Source of the DNA: Gemmatimonadaceae bacterium
GTDB taxonomy: Bacteria > Gemmatimonadota > Gemmatimonadetes > Gemmatimonadales > Gemmatimonadaceae
NCBI GenBank assembly: GCA_036504815.1
Contig: DASXUN010000021.1
Span: forward strand, 1-64,000
DNA: 64,000 bases
Direction of reading: 5' to 3'
Shown: in pieces, positions 16,849 to 24,637 of the stretch
How the letters are laid out: the number at the start of each line of letters is the position of its first letter
How positions within the stretch are numbered: the first letter of the stretch is position 1
Program-made: the position numbers and the translations under genes
The notes under the pieces: model-generated
What the model saw: the letters and a program-made list of their open reading frames with translations, nothing else
Databases searched by the model: none
Told to the model about the DNA's origin: nothing

Positions 16849-16878
16849 GAAGGCCCCGGAGAAGATCCCGGGGCCTTC
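16849..16878 (-). terminator. Intrinsic terminator after the class III aminotransferase
   Basis: GAAGGCCCCGG (16849-16859) pairs perfectly with CCGGGGCCTTC (16868-16878) around an 8-nt loop. On the minus strand the stem is followed by TTCTTTCC. It sits 9 bp beyond the aminotransferase stop, so read-through into the permease gene is probably limited. Confidence 0.82.
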
Positions 16879-16887
16879 CGCGTTTCG

Positions 16888-18222
16888 CTAGGCGTCGAGC
16901 GCCTCGTGAATGGCGGCGTCGAGCATCTCGATCGCCTCATCCACCTCGTCGGTGGTGATGAGCAGCGGCGGCATGAAGCGCACCGTGCTCAGTCCGCACG
17001 GCAGGAGCAGCAGCCCGTGGTGGTAGGCACGCACGATGATGTCGTCGCAGAGCTTGGCCGCGGCGCTGCCGTCCGGGTTCACGAACTCGCAGCCAATCAT
17101 CAGCCCCTTGCCGCGCACGTCGCCGATGCAGGCGTGCCGCGCCTGCAGTTCGCGAAGGCGATCCATGAAGTAGGCGCCGACCTTCGCCGCGTTCTGCATC
17201 AGGCCGTGCTCGACGAGATCGAGCGTCGCCATCGCCGAAGCGGCGGCCACCGGGTTGCCGCCGTAGGTGTTGCCGTGCGCCCCCTTCTTCCACTGCGACA
17301 TGATGGACTTCTTCGCGACCACCATGCCCACCGGAATGCCCGACCCAAGTCCCTTGGCAAGCGTCATGATGTCGGGGACGACGCCCCAGTGCTGCGAAGC
17401 GAACATCTTGCCCGTGCGTCCGATGCCGGCCTGCACCTCGTCGAAGATCAGCAGGATGCCGTGCTTGTCGCACAGCGCGCGCAACCCGGCGAGGAAGCCG
17501 TCCGGCGGCACGATGTAGCCGCCCTCGCCCTGGATCGGCTCGATGAGGATTGCCGCGACATCCCTGGGCGGCACGTTGTTCTGGAACAGCTGGTGCTCGA
17601 TGTAGTCGAGCACCGCCTTGCCCTGGTCCTTGCCCGCGAAGAGCGGACGGAAGCTGTTGGGATACGGCACGTGCGTCACGCCGGGCATTGTGGGGAAGAA
17701 GCCCGCCTGCTGCGTGTACTTGCTGGCCGTGAACGCGAGCGCGCCCATCGTGCGGCCGTGGAAGCCGCCGAGGAACCCGATGAAGCGCGTGCGGCCGGTG
17801 ACATAGCGCGCGAGCTTGAGCGCCCCTTCCACCGACTCCGCACCACTCTGGCACATGAAGCTCATCACGGGTTCATCACCCATCGGCTTGAGCGCGTTGA
17901 TGCGCTCGGCGAGCCGCACCCACTTTTCGTGCCAGAAGTCGCTGGAGATGTGCAGGAACTGGTCGGCGGCGTCCTTGATGGCCTGCACCACCTGCGGATG
18001 CGCGTGCCCCGTGTTGCAGACGGCGATGCCGCCGCAGAAATCGAGGAAGCGGTTGCCGTCCACGTCCCAGGCGTCGGCACCCTTGCCGTGGTCCATCACG
18101 AACGGCACGCCGCGCGGGTACGACGGCGATACGACTTCGGCGTCACGGGCGATGATGGCCTTCGCCTTCGGGCCGGGGAGTTCGGTGATGATGCGCGGGG
18201 GCTTGGTCGCGATAGCGGTCAT
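16888..18222 (-). CDS. Class III aminotransferase (GABA/acetylornithine aminotransferase family)
   Basis: The ATG at 18222, with a GAGGA Shine-Dalgarno, gives 444 residues. Class III PLP motifs are clear: FLDFCGGIAVCNTGHAHP, MCQSGAESVEGALKLAR (phosphate cup), GFHGRTMGALAFT, AAILIEPIQGEGGY, LLIFDEVQAGIGRTGKMF, and TLAKGLGSGIP with the Schiff-base Lys. The long N-terminal ITELPGPKAKAIIARDA segment resembles the broad-specificity 4-aminobutyrate aminotransferase/amino acid racemase branch also common in archaea. It transfers an amino group to 2-oxoglutarate or a related keto acid; the amine donor is uncertain (GABA, ornithine or lysine-like). It is divergent from a dimethylargininase-like gene. 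Confidence 0.87.
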   Translation of the reverse strand: MTAIATKPPRIITELPGPKAKAIIARDAEVVSPSYPRGVPFVMDHGKGADAWDVDGNRFLDFCGGIAVCNTGHAHPQVVQAIKDAADQFLHISSDFWHEKWVRLAERINALKPMGDEPVMSFMCQSGAESVEGALKLARYVTGRTRFIGFLGGFHGRTMGALAFTASKYTQQAGFFPTMPGVTHVPYPNSFRPLFAGKDQGKAVLDYIEHQLFQNNVPPRDVAAILIEPIQGEGGYIVPPDGFLAGLRALCDKHGILLIFDEVQAGIGRTGKMFASQHWGVVPDIMTLAKGLGSGIPVGMVVAKKSIMSQWKKGAHGNTYGGNPVAAASAMATLDLVEHGLMQNAAKVGAYFMDRLRELQARHACIGDVRGKGLMIGCEFVNPDGSAAAKLCDDIIVRAYHHGLLLLPCGLSTVRFMPPLLITTDEVDEAIEMLDAAIHEALDA

Positions 18223-18485
18223 TGGAACGGTCCTCAACAGGTCAGTCGCGCGGTTCGCGTCGTCGCAGCGGCCACCGCGCTCGGGTCGCCCGTGCGACCC
18301 TCCTGAAAGATGCCATGCGACGCTCTTTCGCGTGACCCCTTGGCGCTCGCGCGCGCACATTCGTGTGTCAGCTTCGCCAGAGGAGAAATGCCCGTAATTC
18401 CCTGACCCGCGTCGAAGGCGTCGGTGCCCGCCTCTGGGCAGGCATCCGTGGCGCCACCGGGTTCGCGCGCGCATTCTATCCGCTG

Positions 18486-19262
18486 ATGAACTCCGCATCC
18501 TGGATCGCATTCACGCGTGACGTTTCGCCAACGATTGTCGCGTGCGAGCTCACGCACCTGGATCGCACGCCGATACGCGTGGATGTCGCGCACGCGCAGC
18601 ACCGCGGCTACGAGCGGTTGCTCGCATCGTTGGGATGCGACGTTCGCCGGATCACGCCGGCGCCGGACGATCCCGACGCGGTCTTCGTCGAGGATACCGC
18701 GGTCGTGCTCGACGAGGTGGCCGTCGTTGCGCGGCCCGGCGCCAAGTCGCGCCGCAATGAAGTCACGGCCGTCGCCGCGGCGCTCGCGCCGTTGCGGCCG
18801 CTCGTGCGCCTCCGGGCACCCGCCACGCTCGATGGCGGCGATGTGCTCGTCATCGGACGCACGGTCCTCGCCGGCCGTTCGCTGCGCACCAACGACGCCG
18901 GCATTGCGCAACTTGCCGCGGCGCTCGCACCGCACGGCTACACCGTGCGCGCCGTGGCGGTCTCGGGCTGCCTGCACCTCAAGAGTGCCGTGACCGCCGT
19001 CGATGATGAGACCGTGCTGCTGAACCCGGCGTGGGTGCATCCCGCCGACTTCAGCGGTTATCGCGTGGTCACCGTCGACGAGACGGAGCCTATGGGCGCC
19101 AACGTGTTGCGCCTGGGCCATGCCGTCGTGGCCGGCGCCGCCTATCCGCGCACCCGCGAGCGCCTCGAGTCATTGGGCGTCACGGTGCACACGGTGGATG
19201 TCTCGGAACTGGCCAAGGCCGAGGGCGCGGTGACCTGCTGCAGCCTGATCGTGCGCGCGTGA
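18486..19262 (+). CDS. Dimethylargininase-like amidinotransferase-fold hydrolase
   Basis: The ATG at 18486 yields 258 residues, the usual length of dimethylarginine dimethylaminohydrolase. Family signs are ELTHLDRTPIRVDVAHAQHRGYERLL, VFVEDTAVVLDEVAV, ATLDGGDVLVIGRTV, GCLHLKSAVTAV (catalytic His) and, at the C-terminus, EGAVTCCSLIV with the nucleophilic Cys. Enzymes of this group release dimethylamine plus citrulline from methylated arginine, or hydrolyse related guanidines. The neighbouring aminotransferase, permease and RidA genes suggest arginine or amine catabolism, but this is inference. A tiny SD-preceded reading frame (18388-18405) lies upstream. Confidence 0.86.
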   Translation: MNSASWIAFTRDVSPTIVACELTHLDRTPIRVDVAHAQHRGYERLLASLGCDVRRITPAPDDPDAVFVEDTAVVLDEVAVVARPGAKSRRNEVTAVAAALAPLRPLVRLRAPATLDGGDVLVIGRTVLAGRSLRTNDAGIAQLAAALAPHGYTVRAVAVSGCLHLKSAVTAVDDETVLLNPAWVHPADFSGYRVVTVDETEPMGANVLRLGHAVVAGAAYPRTRERLESLGVTVHTVDVSELAKAEGAVTCCSLIVRA

Positions 19263-19323
19263 TCGCCGCGCTGAGCGCAGCGCGGCACGCCGCGCGTACG
19301 GGCCGCGTACGAACGCGGGCGCG

Positions 19324-19734
19324 CTACTTCTCTTCCTTCCCGTTCTTCGCGCGCTGCTGCCGTCGCGCGGTGACCTCGATCTCGATCTTCATGCGCGGAT
19401 CGGAGAGTCCGGCGACGATCATCGTCGCCGCGGGGCGGATGTCGCCGAGATAGCGCTGCAGCACCGGCCATGTCTTTGGGAAGTCGTCGCGATCGGGGAC
19501 GATGTACGTGATGCGCACCACGTCGGTCAGCCGGCACTTGGCATCGGCCAGCGCGCGCTGGATGTTCTGGAAGCAGCGGTCGGTCTGCACCACGACGTCG
19601 TCGCTGATGGTCATCGTGTTGTAGTCGAACCCGGTGGTGCCGGAGACGAAGACCCAGCGGCCGTCGACGACGGCGCGGGAATAGCCGATGGCCTTCTCGA
19701 ACGTGGACTCGGTGCTGATCAGCTTGCGGCTCAT
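19324..19734 (-). CDS. RidA/YjgF-family protein
   Basis: From the ATG at 19734 the product is 136 residues, normal for RidA. Typical segments are YSRAVVDGRWVFVSGTTGF, VVQTDRCFQNIQRALADA, VVRITYIVPDRDDFPKTWPVLQRYLGDIRPAATMIV and a terminal EIEVTA. The conserved Arg of the deaminase site lies in the IRPAAT region. RidA proteins hydrolyse reactive enamine/imine products of PLP enzymes; being near an aminotransferase fits that role but proves nothing. The open frame extends upstream, but a proline-rich extension is not typical and was dropped. Confidence 0.9.
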   Translation of the reverse strand: MSRKLISTESTFEKAIGYSRAVVDGRWVFVSGTTGFDYNTMTISDDVVVQTDRCFQNIQRALADAKCRLTDVVRITYIVPDRDDFPKTWPVLQRYLGDIRPAATMIVAGLSDPRMKIEIEVTARRQQRAKNGKEEK

Positions 19735-19869
19735 GAGGGGCTCTGGTGCGAAGGTTGAGACTGGGGGATTTTCGGGCCGAGGACGTCGGCGCGCCAGATC
19801 CCCCCTGCCCGGCGGCGGGCTGGTGCGCATTATTGAAGGCGTCGCTTTCGCCCTTTAGCCTCCCTCGCC

Positions 19870-21849
19870 ATGCTGCTCCCGCTGCTCGCTCTCGTTGGCG
19901 CCCTCGTCCCCGCCGACACGACTCGCTGGATCGTCTCGAATCACGGCCGCGAAGCGGGCGACCTGGTGCTCGTGCGCACCGCCGATTCGGCGGTCGTGCG
20001 CTGGGTGTTCACTGACCGCAATCGCGGCACGCGCGTGGAGATGCGCTACCAGCTCAACGGCAAGGGTGAGGCGGTGCGCGGCGAGCAGCGCCCCGTGTTG
20101 GGCGACGGCACGTCGGGCGCCGCGACCGACGGCTTTGAGGTGGGCGCCGATTCAGTCTGGTATGGCCTCACCAACGGTGTGCCACGCACGGCCGCCAAGC
20201 GCACGCCGGGGGCGTACGTCGGCGCGCGCGGCGGCACGCCATGGGAGCAGGCCGCGCTCGCTCGTTTCCTGATTGCCCGGCCCGGACACGCCGCGCCAGT
20301 GATGGGCGGTGGCGCCGCGCGCGCAGAGCTGCTCGCCGACACGACGCTCCGCGACGGCGCCCGACGCCAGCGTGCCCGGCTCGTGATGGTCTATCGCAAC
20401 GGCTCGTCGACGCCAACCGGGACGTGGCTCGACGACAAGGGCCAGTTGCTCGCCACGGAGGTGCAGTGGTTCATCACGGTGCGTCCCGACATGCAGCGCT
20501 TCCTTCCCGCCCTGCGCGCCATTGAACTGAAGTGGCGCAATGCGCAGGGCGAGGCCGTGGCGAAGAAGGCCGTGACGCCGGTGAAGGGCGCGCTCGTGCT
20601 CCAGAATGGCGACCTGTTCGACAGCGAACGCGGGGTCGTGCTCCCCGCCCAGACCGTCATCGTGCGCGACGGCCGCGTGGTTGCCGTCGGACCGGCCGCG
20701 AGCACGCCGGTACCGGATGGCGCCACGGTCATTGACGCGTCGGGCAAGACCATCATGCCCGGCATGTGGGAGATGCACACGCACCTGCAGGTCGCCAACC
20801 AGTCGGCCTTCAGCCTGATGCAACTCGCCCAGGGACTCACGACGGCGCGCGACCTCGCGGCCGACCTCGACGTCGCCGTCTCGCAGCGCGATCGCGAACG
20901 AGCCGGCAAGCTCGCCTCGCCCCGCATCATCCTCGCCGGCTTCATGGAGGGACCGCTCAAGTGGGCGGGACCGACCGAGGTGCTGGTGAGCACCGAAGCC
21001 GAGGCGCGGGCCTGGGTGGCACGCTATGACTCGCTGGGCTACAAGCAGATCAAGCTCTACAACATCACGCATCCCGACCTCATTCCGGTGATCGCCGCGG
21101 AGGCCCACCGGCGCGGCATGCGGCTCAGCGGCCACATCCCGCGCGGCATCTCCATGCAGGCGGCGGTCGCACTCGGCTATGACGAGGTGCAGCACGCGGC
21201 GTTCTTCTTCTCCAACTTCTTCCAGGACTCGCTCTACCTGCCGCAGATGCGCGCCTACTCGCAGGTGGCGACCGCCGTGGCGCCGTCGTTCGACGTGAAC
21301 GGCGCGGGCATGACGTCGCTCATCGAGTTCCTGGCGGCGCACAAGACGGTCGTTGACGGCACGTTCAACCTGTGGATCGGCGGCGGTGGCGCGCTCGTGG
21401 GCGCCGGCGGTTCACGCGACCAGGAGAAGGCCGATTCCGCGTACATGCAGTTGATCCGCCGTCTGTACGCGGCGGGGGTGCCGCTCGTGGCGGGCACCGA
21501 CAATTCGGCCGGCGTCACCTATCGCCGCGAACTCGAGATGTATGAACGGGCCGGCATTCCGCGGGCGAAGATCCTGCAGATCGCCACCATCGACGCGGCC
21601 CGCGTCATGAAGGACGAGGGGGAGTACGGCAGCATCGCCCCCGGCAAGGTGGCCGACATTCTCGTCGTCGGGGGAAAGCCACTGGAACGCATCAGCGACC
21701 TGCAGAAGCTGGAGGTGGTGATTCGCGGCGGCCGGTATTACAAGGTCAGCGACCTGCTCCTCGCGGTGAACCCGCGCAGCGGCATTCGCACGAACGGCGC
21801 CTGGGAAGGCGCCGACGTGGACGGTTGTGGCGCGCACCTCGACCCCTAG
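19870..21849 (+). CDS. Exported two-part amidohydrolase (659 aa)
   Basis: A weak signal-like N-terminus (MLLPLLALVGALVPADTT) precedes a beta-rich domain of about 230 residues of unknown function. The catalytic amidohydrolase domain follows from about 240. GALVLQNGDLFDSERG begins its beta-sandwich, MPGMWEMHTHLQ carries His303 and His305, QIKLYNITHP holds a Lys, LSGHIPRG holds a His, and VAGTDNSAG the Asp. SIAPGKVADILVVGGKPLE closes it. This arrangement, with an extra N-terminal module, is common among secreted imidazolonepropionase-like hydrolases. The substrate is unknown. Its stop overlaps the convergent thioesterase gene by 4 bp. Confidence 0.86.
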   Translation: MLLPLLALVGALVPADTTRWIVSNHGREAGDLVLVRTADSAVVRWVFTDRNRGTRVEMRYQLNGKGEAVRGEQRPVLGDGTSGAATDGFEVGADSVWYGLTNGVPRTAAKRTPGAYVGARGGTPWEQAALARFLIARPGHAAPVMGGGAARAELLADTTLRDGARRQRARLVMVYRNGSSTPTGTWLDDKGQLLATEVQWFITVRPDMQRFLPALRAIELKWRNAQGEAVAKKAVTPVKGALVLQNGDLFDSERGVVLPAQTVIVRDGRVVAVGPAASTPVPDGATVIDASGKTIMPGMWEMHTHLQVANQSAFSLMQLAQGLTTARDLAADLDVAVSQRDRERAGKLASPRIILAGFMEGPLKWAGPTEVLVSTEAEARAWVARYDSLGYKQIKLYNITHPDLIPVIAAEAHRRGMRLSGHIPRGISMQAAVALGYDEVQHAAFFFSNFFQDSLYLPQMRAYSQVATAVAPSFDVNGAGMTSLIEFLAAHKTVVDGTFNLWIGGGGALVGAGGSRDQEKADSAYMQLIRRLYAAGVPLVAGTDNSAGVTYRRELEMYERAGIPRAKILQIATIDAARVMKDEGEYGSIAPGKVADILVVGGKPLERISDLQKLEVVIRGGRYYKVSDLLLAVNPRSGIRTNGAWEGADVDGCGAHLDP

Positions 21850-22319
21850 TCGGCGATCCCCGCGCGGTCGCGCACCGCCATCATGGTTCCCTGCATCACG
21901 GCGACCATCACTTCGCCCTCATCCTGCACGGCGCGCAATTCACCCTGACAGACCGTCAGCGTGCGTCCGGCGCGCACCACGCGGCCCACCGCCACGAAGC
22001 GATTGCCCGCCGCCGGCGCCATGAGGTTCACCTTGAACTCGGCGCTCATCACGCCAGCCCCCGGCTCCATCAGGGTGAGCGCGGCGTAGCCGCAGGCGCT
22101 GTCGAGGACGGACGCGACCACCCCGGCATGGAGGAAGTCGTGCTGCTGGGTCAGCTTGGCATTGAAGGGAAGCGCGATGAGCACTTCACCCGGCTCGACG
22201 AGCACGAGGGCGGCGCCCAGCGTGGCCATGAACTGCTGGCGGGCAAAACTCTCGCGCACGCGAAACTCATAGTTGGGGTCCTGCACCGCGCCTCGCGCCA
22301 TGGCCCCCTCCCGCGTCAT
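21846..22319 (-). CDS. PaaI-type hotdog thioesterase
   Basis: The 157-residue protein has the hotdog-fold pattern of PaaI/DUF4442 thioesterases: QQHDFLHAGVVASVLDSACGYAAL (central helix with the catalytic Asp) and SAEFKVNLMAPAAGNRFVAVGRVVRAGRTLTVCQGEL. Such enzymes hydrolyse acyl- or phenylacetyl-CoA. Its ATG directly follows the stop of the GDSL gene (TGA immediately followed by ATG), so the two are likely translated together. An ATG six codons further in (MARGAVQDPN) is an alternative start. Confidence 0.86.
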   Translation of the reverse strand: MTREGAMARGAVQDPNYEFRVRESFARQQFMATLGAALVLVEPGEVLIALPFNAKLTQQHDFLHAGVVASVLDSACGYAALTLMEPGAGVMSAEFKVNLMAPAAGNRFVAVGRVVRAGRTLTVCQGELRAVQDEGEVMVAVMQGTMMAVRDRAGIAD

Positions 22320-23117
22320 TCAGATGTTGTCGGCGTCCACCGTCTCCAGGGTCGGCCGCTTCGCCGTGCGGCCATCCCCTGATGAAATACCACGCGCGTG
22401 GCGCCAAAGCCACGGCACCAGGTGTTCGCCGGTCCATCGGAGCTCGTCGCCCAGGCGCGACACGATCGATGCCGGCGCCATCGGCGGCAGCGGGGTGGCC
22501 CACGCATCGTCATGACCGGGAAGGCGCAGCGCGTGCGCCAGCGCGGACGCAATGCGGGCATGGCCCTCGCTGTTGGCATGCAGCCGGTCGGCGCTCCACA
22601 GGCGCAGGTCGCTCGTCACGGGTTCGCGCGCCAGGTCGACGCACGTGGCCCCGGTGCGCGCGCAGATCTCGCGCACGAGCTCGTTGAGCGACAGCAGCCG
22701 GTCGCGGACGAGACGCGCCACCGGCGCCACCTCGCTGAGATCGGGCATCGTGATGGTCAGCACCGTGGCTCCGGCGTCGGCAAAGGCCGCCAGCATGCGC
22801 TCCGTCTCGCGGGCCACGGCCTTCACGTCGCAGCGGCGCCGGGCGAGGTCGTTCACGCCGGAGAAGACCGTGACGAGATCCGGGTGCATGGCGAGGGCCG
22901 GCAGCAGCTGCTCACGCCGCACGTCCTTGGTCAGGCGCCCGCGAACGGCGAGGTTCGCGTAGAGCAGGTCGCCGCCCTGCGCCGCCGACACGTGTGCCGC
23001 CAGCCGATTCGCCCAGCCGCGATACCCACCACGGCCATCCGGATCATCCAGGCCTTCGGTGGAGCTGTCGCCAATGGCGACATAGCGGGCGTAGTGCCGG
23101 GGGGCGGTGTTCGTCAT
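22320..23117 (-). CDS. SGNH/GDSL-family lipase or esterase
   Basis: The ATG at 23117 gives a 265-residue protein with block I YVAIGDSSTEGLDD (nucleophilic Ser in GDSS), block II NLAVRGRLT, block III VFSGVNDLAR (G-x-N-D) and block V WSADRLHANSEGHARIA (catalytic Asp-x-x-His). There is no signal peptide, so a cytoplasmic esterase or acyltransferase is likely. The C-terminal 60 residues extend beyond the fold (GDELRWTGEHLVPWLWRHARG). It is linked to the following thioesterase gene without a gap, suggesting joint work on acyl esters or thioesters. Confidence 0.9.
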   Translation of the reverse strand: MTNTAPRHYARYVAIGDSSTEGLDDPDGRGGYRGWANRLAAHVSAAQGGDLLYANLAVRGRLTKDVRREQLLPALAMHPDLVTVFSGVNDLARRRCDVKAVARETERMLAAFADAGATVLTITMPDLSEVAPVARLVRDRLLSLNELVREICARTGATCVDLAREPVTSDLRLWSADRLHANSEGHARIASALAHALRLPGHDDAWATPLPPMAPASIVSRLGDELRWTGEHLVPWLWRHARGISSGDGRTAKRPTLETVDADNI

Positions 23118-23211
23118 GGGGGAACGGAAAATATACGGCGCGGTCACCACCGATGGGAACGTTTGCCGGGCCTGTCAGGTTTGTCTGATACCCTCCTACC
23201 CGCATACGCCC

Positions 23212-23625
23212 GTGCCCCTCATCCTGTTTCTCAAGCTGTACGCAACGGCAATTGTCGTCTTCTTCGCCCTCGACCTGACCTGGCTCGGCGTCGTGGCCAG
23301 GAATTTCTACGCCCAGCAGATGGGCCACCTGACGCGCGCCGACGTGCAGTGGGGACCGGCCATCCTGTTCTACGTGATCTATGTCGTGGCCATCGTGATG
23401 CTCTGCGTAAAGCCCGGCCTGGATCGCGACTCGATTGGCCGCGCGGCCGCACTCGGCGCGCTGTTCGGCCTGGCCGCGTACGCGGCCTTTGATCTCACCG
23501 CGCTGGCGCTGCTCAAGGACTTCCCGACCAAGGGCGCGATCGTTGACTTGATCTGGGGCACGGCGCTCACGGCCACCGTAAGCGGCGCGACGACCGCGGT
23601 CGGACGGTGGATACTGAACGGGTGA
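23212..23625 (+). CDS. DUF2177-family small integral membrane protein
   Basis: A GTG start at 23212 gives 137 residues with about four membrane segments: LILFLKLYATAIVVFFALDLTWLGVVA, AILFYVIYVVAIVMLCV, AAALGALFGLAAYAAFDLTALALL and a C-terminal segment. FALDLTWLGVVARNFYAQQMGHL and FDLTALALLKDFP are family hallmarks. The function of DUF2177 proteins is unknown. Codons upstream of the GTG would encode a hydrophilic stretch that does not fit the family and were left out. It is divergent from the GDSL gene. Confidence 0.85.
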   Translation: MPLILFLKLYATAIVVFFALDLTWLGVVARNFYAQQMGHLTRADVQWGPAILFYVIYVVAIVMLCVKPGLDRDSIGRAAALGALFGLAAYAAFDLTALALLKDFPTKGAIVDLIWGTALTATVSGATTAVGRWILNG

Positions 23626-23639
23626 GCGAGGCTCGGCGG

Positions 23640-24128
23640 CTATCGCCGCCGATGGTCGTGGCAGACGAGGTCAATGACGACGGCGCACGACAAGATCAGC
23701 ACGGGATCTTCGGCCGCGCCCACGTCGACACCGTAGGTGTCCGCGAGCGTGAACCACTGCTTCGAGACGTGGGCCACCGGGGCATCACCGCGACGGAAGA
23801 GATATTCGTGCTTCATCAGGTCGCCCTCGGCGACCAGGTCGTCGGGGCCCGGCACGTCGACGGTGAAGACCTGATGGAAGAAGGTGAAGAGCTCCTTCTT
23901 GACCACCGCGACGAGCGCGCCGCCGGCGTACAGTTCATAGGTCGGCGCCAGGGAGAGGAACTTCTGGCTGATGAAGGCCAGCTCGTTGCCCGCCATGTCC
24001 TGGAACGACGCCTTGTTGCCAACGCTGATCGCCTTGCCGTCCACGAAGTAGACGTCGTTGCCGTCCTCGTCGCGGATGGTGAAGTCGTTCCCCCAGGCGA
24101 GGAGTTTCTGCCGCAGCACATAGCGCAT
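23640..24128 (-). CDS. LURP-one-related / YxjI-like Tubby-fold protein
   Basis: The 162-residue protein begins MRYVLRQKLLAWGNDFTIRDEDGNDVYFVDGKAISVGNKASFQDMAGNEL. This is the repeated beta-strand pattern of LURP-one-related proteins, which form a Tubby-like barrel around a central helix. TFFHQVFTVDVPGPDDLVAEGDLMKHEYLF and VAHVSKQWFTLADTYGVDV complete it. The cellular function is unknown, and no signal peptide is visible. It is followed upstream on the same strand by the DUF3224 gene (24 bp gap), so the two may be co-transcribed. Confidence 0.88.
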   Translation of the reverse strand: MRYVLRQKLLAWGNDFTIRDEDGNDVYFVDGKAISVGNKASFQDMAGNELAFISQKFLSLAPTYELYAGGALVAVVKKELFTFFHQVFTVDVPGPDDLVAEGDLMKHEYLFRRGDAPVAHVSKQWFTLADTYGVDVGAAEDPVLILSCAVVIDLVCHDHRRR

Positions 24129-24152
24129 GGGATTCTCCGTCCGCGAGGTGGC

Positions 24153-24563
24153 CTACGACGCCGTCTTGAGCGTGTAGTGCAGCTCGTAGGCGTGCACCCC
24201 GGGCGTGATCGTGAGGTGGCACTGGCCGCTGATGCCGGCCAGCTCACCGGTCCCCGAATCAGGGACGATGCTGATGCTCAACTGCTGTACGCCCCCGGTC
24301 ATGATCCCCGAGTGCTGCAGGACGAAGCTGCCGGCGCGGCCGTGCAGCGTCCCCGAGACCCGCTCCAACGCGACATAGCCGGCGGAGCCTGGTATCGCCG
24401 TGGTCGCGCCAAGCATCGTCCCGGCCCCCGCCGCCTCGAGGTGACCGTGGTATCGCTTGTCGATCGCGAGGCGTGACTCCGTCACGCCGTCGTGGGTATT
24501 GCTGGCCTGCGGCGTCATCGTGACCTCAAAGGTCCCGCGCGCGGTCATCGAGTGATTGGTCAC
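24153..24563 (-). CDS. DUF3224-family protein
   Basis: The 136-residue protein matches DUF3224 through its beginning, MTARGTFEVTMTPQ, then LAIDKRYHGHLEAAGAGTML, GYVALERVSGTLHGRAGSFVLQHSGIM and DSGTGELAGISG. These are small beta-barrel proteins of the allene-oxide-cyclase-like fold, with no assigned biochemical role. It has no signal peptide or Cys pair. It precedes the LURP-like gene in one transcription unit and lies 74 bp downstream of nirK. Confidence 0.88.
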   Translation of the reverse strand: MTNHSMTARGTFEVTMTPQASNTHDGVTESRLAIDKRYHGHLEAAGAGTMLGATTAIPGSAGYVALERVSGTLHGRAGSFVLQHSGIMTGGVQQLSISIVPDSGTGELAGISGQCHLTITPGVHAYELHYTLKTAS

Positions 24564-24637
24564 GGCGTCCTTGCTCCCGAGGCAATCGAGTGCCTCGCAT
24601 ACGTTCCCGATGGACGCCGGCCGTCACCCGCCGACGG

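Noticed and set aside
18388-18405. Five-codon frame (M-P-V-I-P) with a good Shine-Dalgarno before the dimethylargininase-like gene
   Set aside because: It could be a leader peptide, but it has no repeated regulatory codons and no attenuator hairpin, and it may arise by chance.
19265-19286. GCCGCGCT/AGCGCGGC hairpin after the dimethylargininase-like gene
   Set aside because: A short stem without a T run in very GC-rich DNA; such pairings are frequent by chance here.
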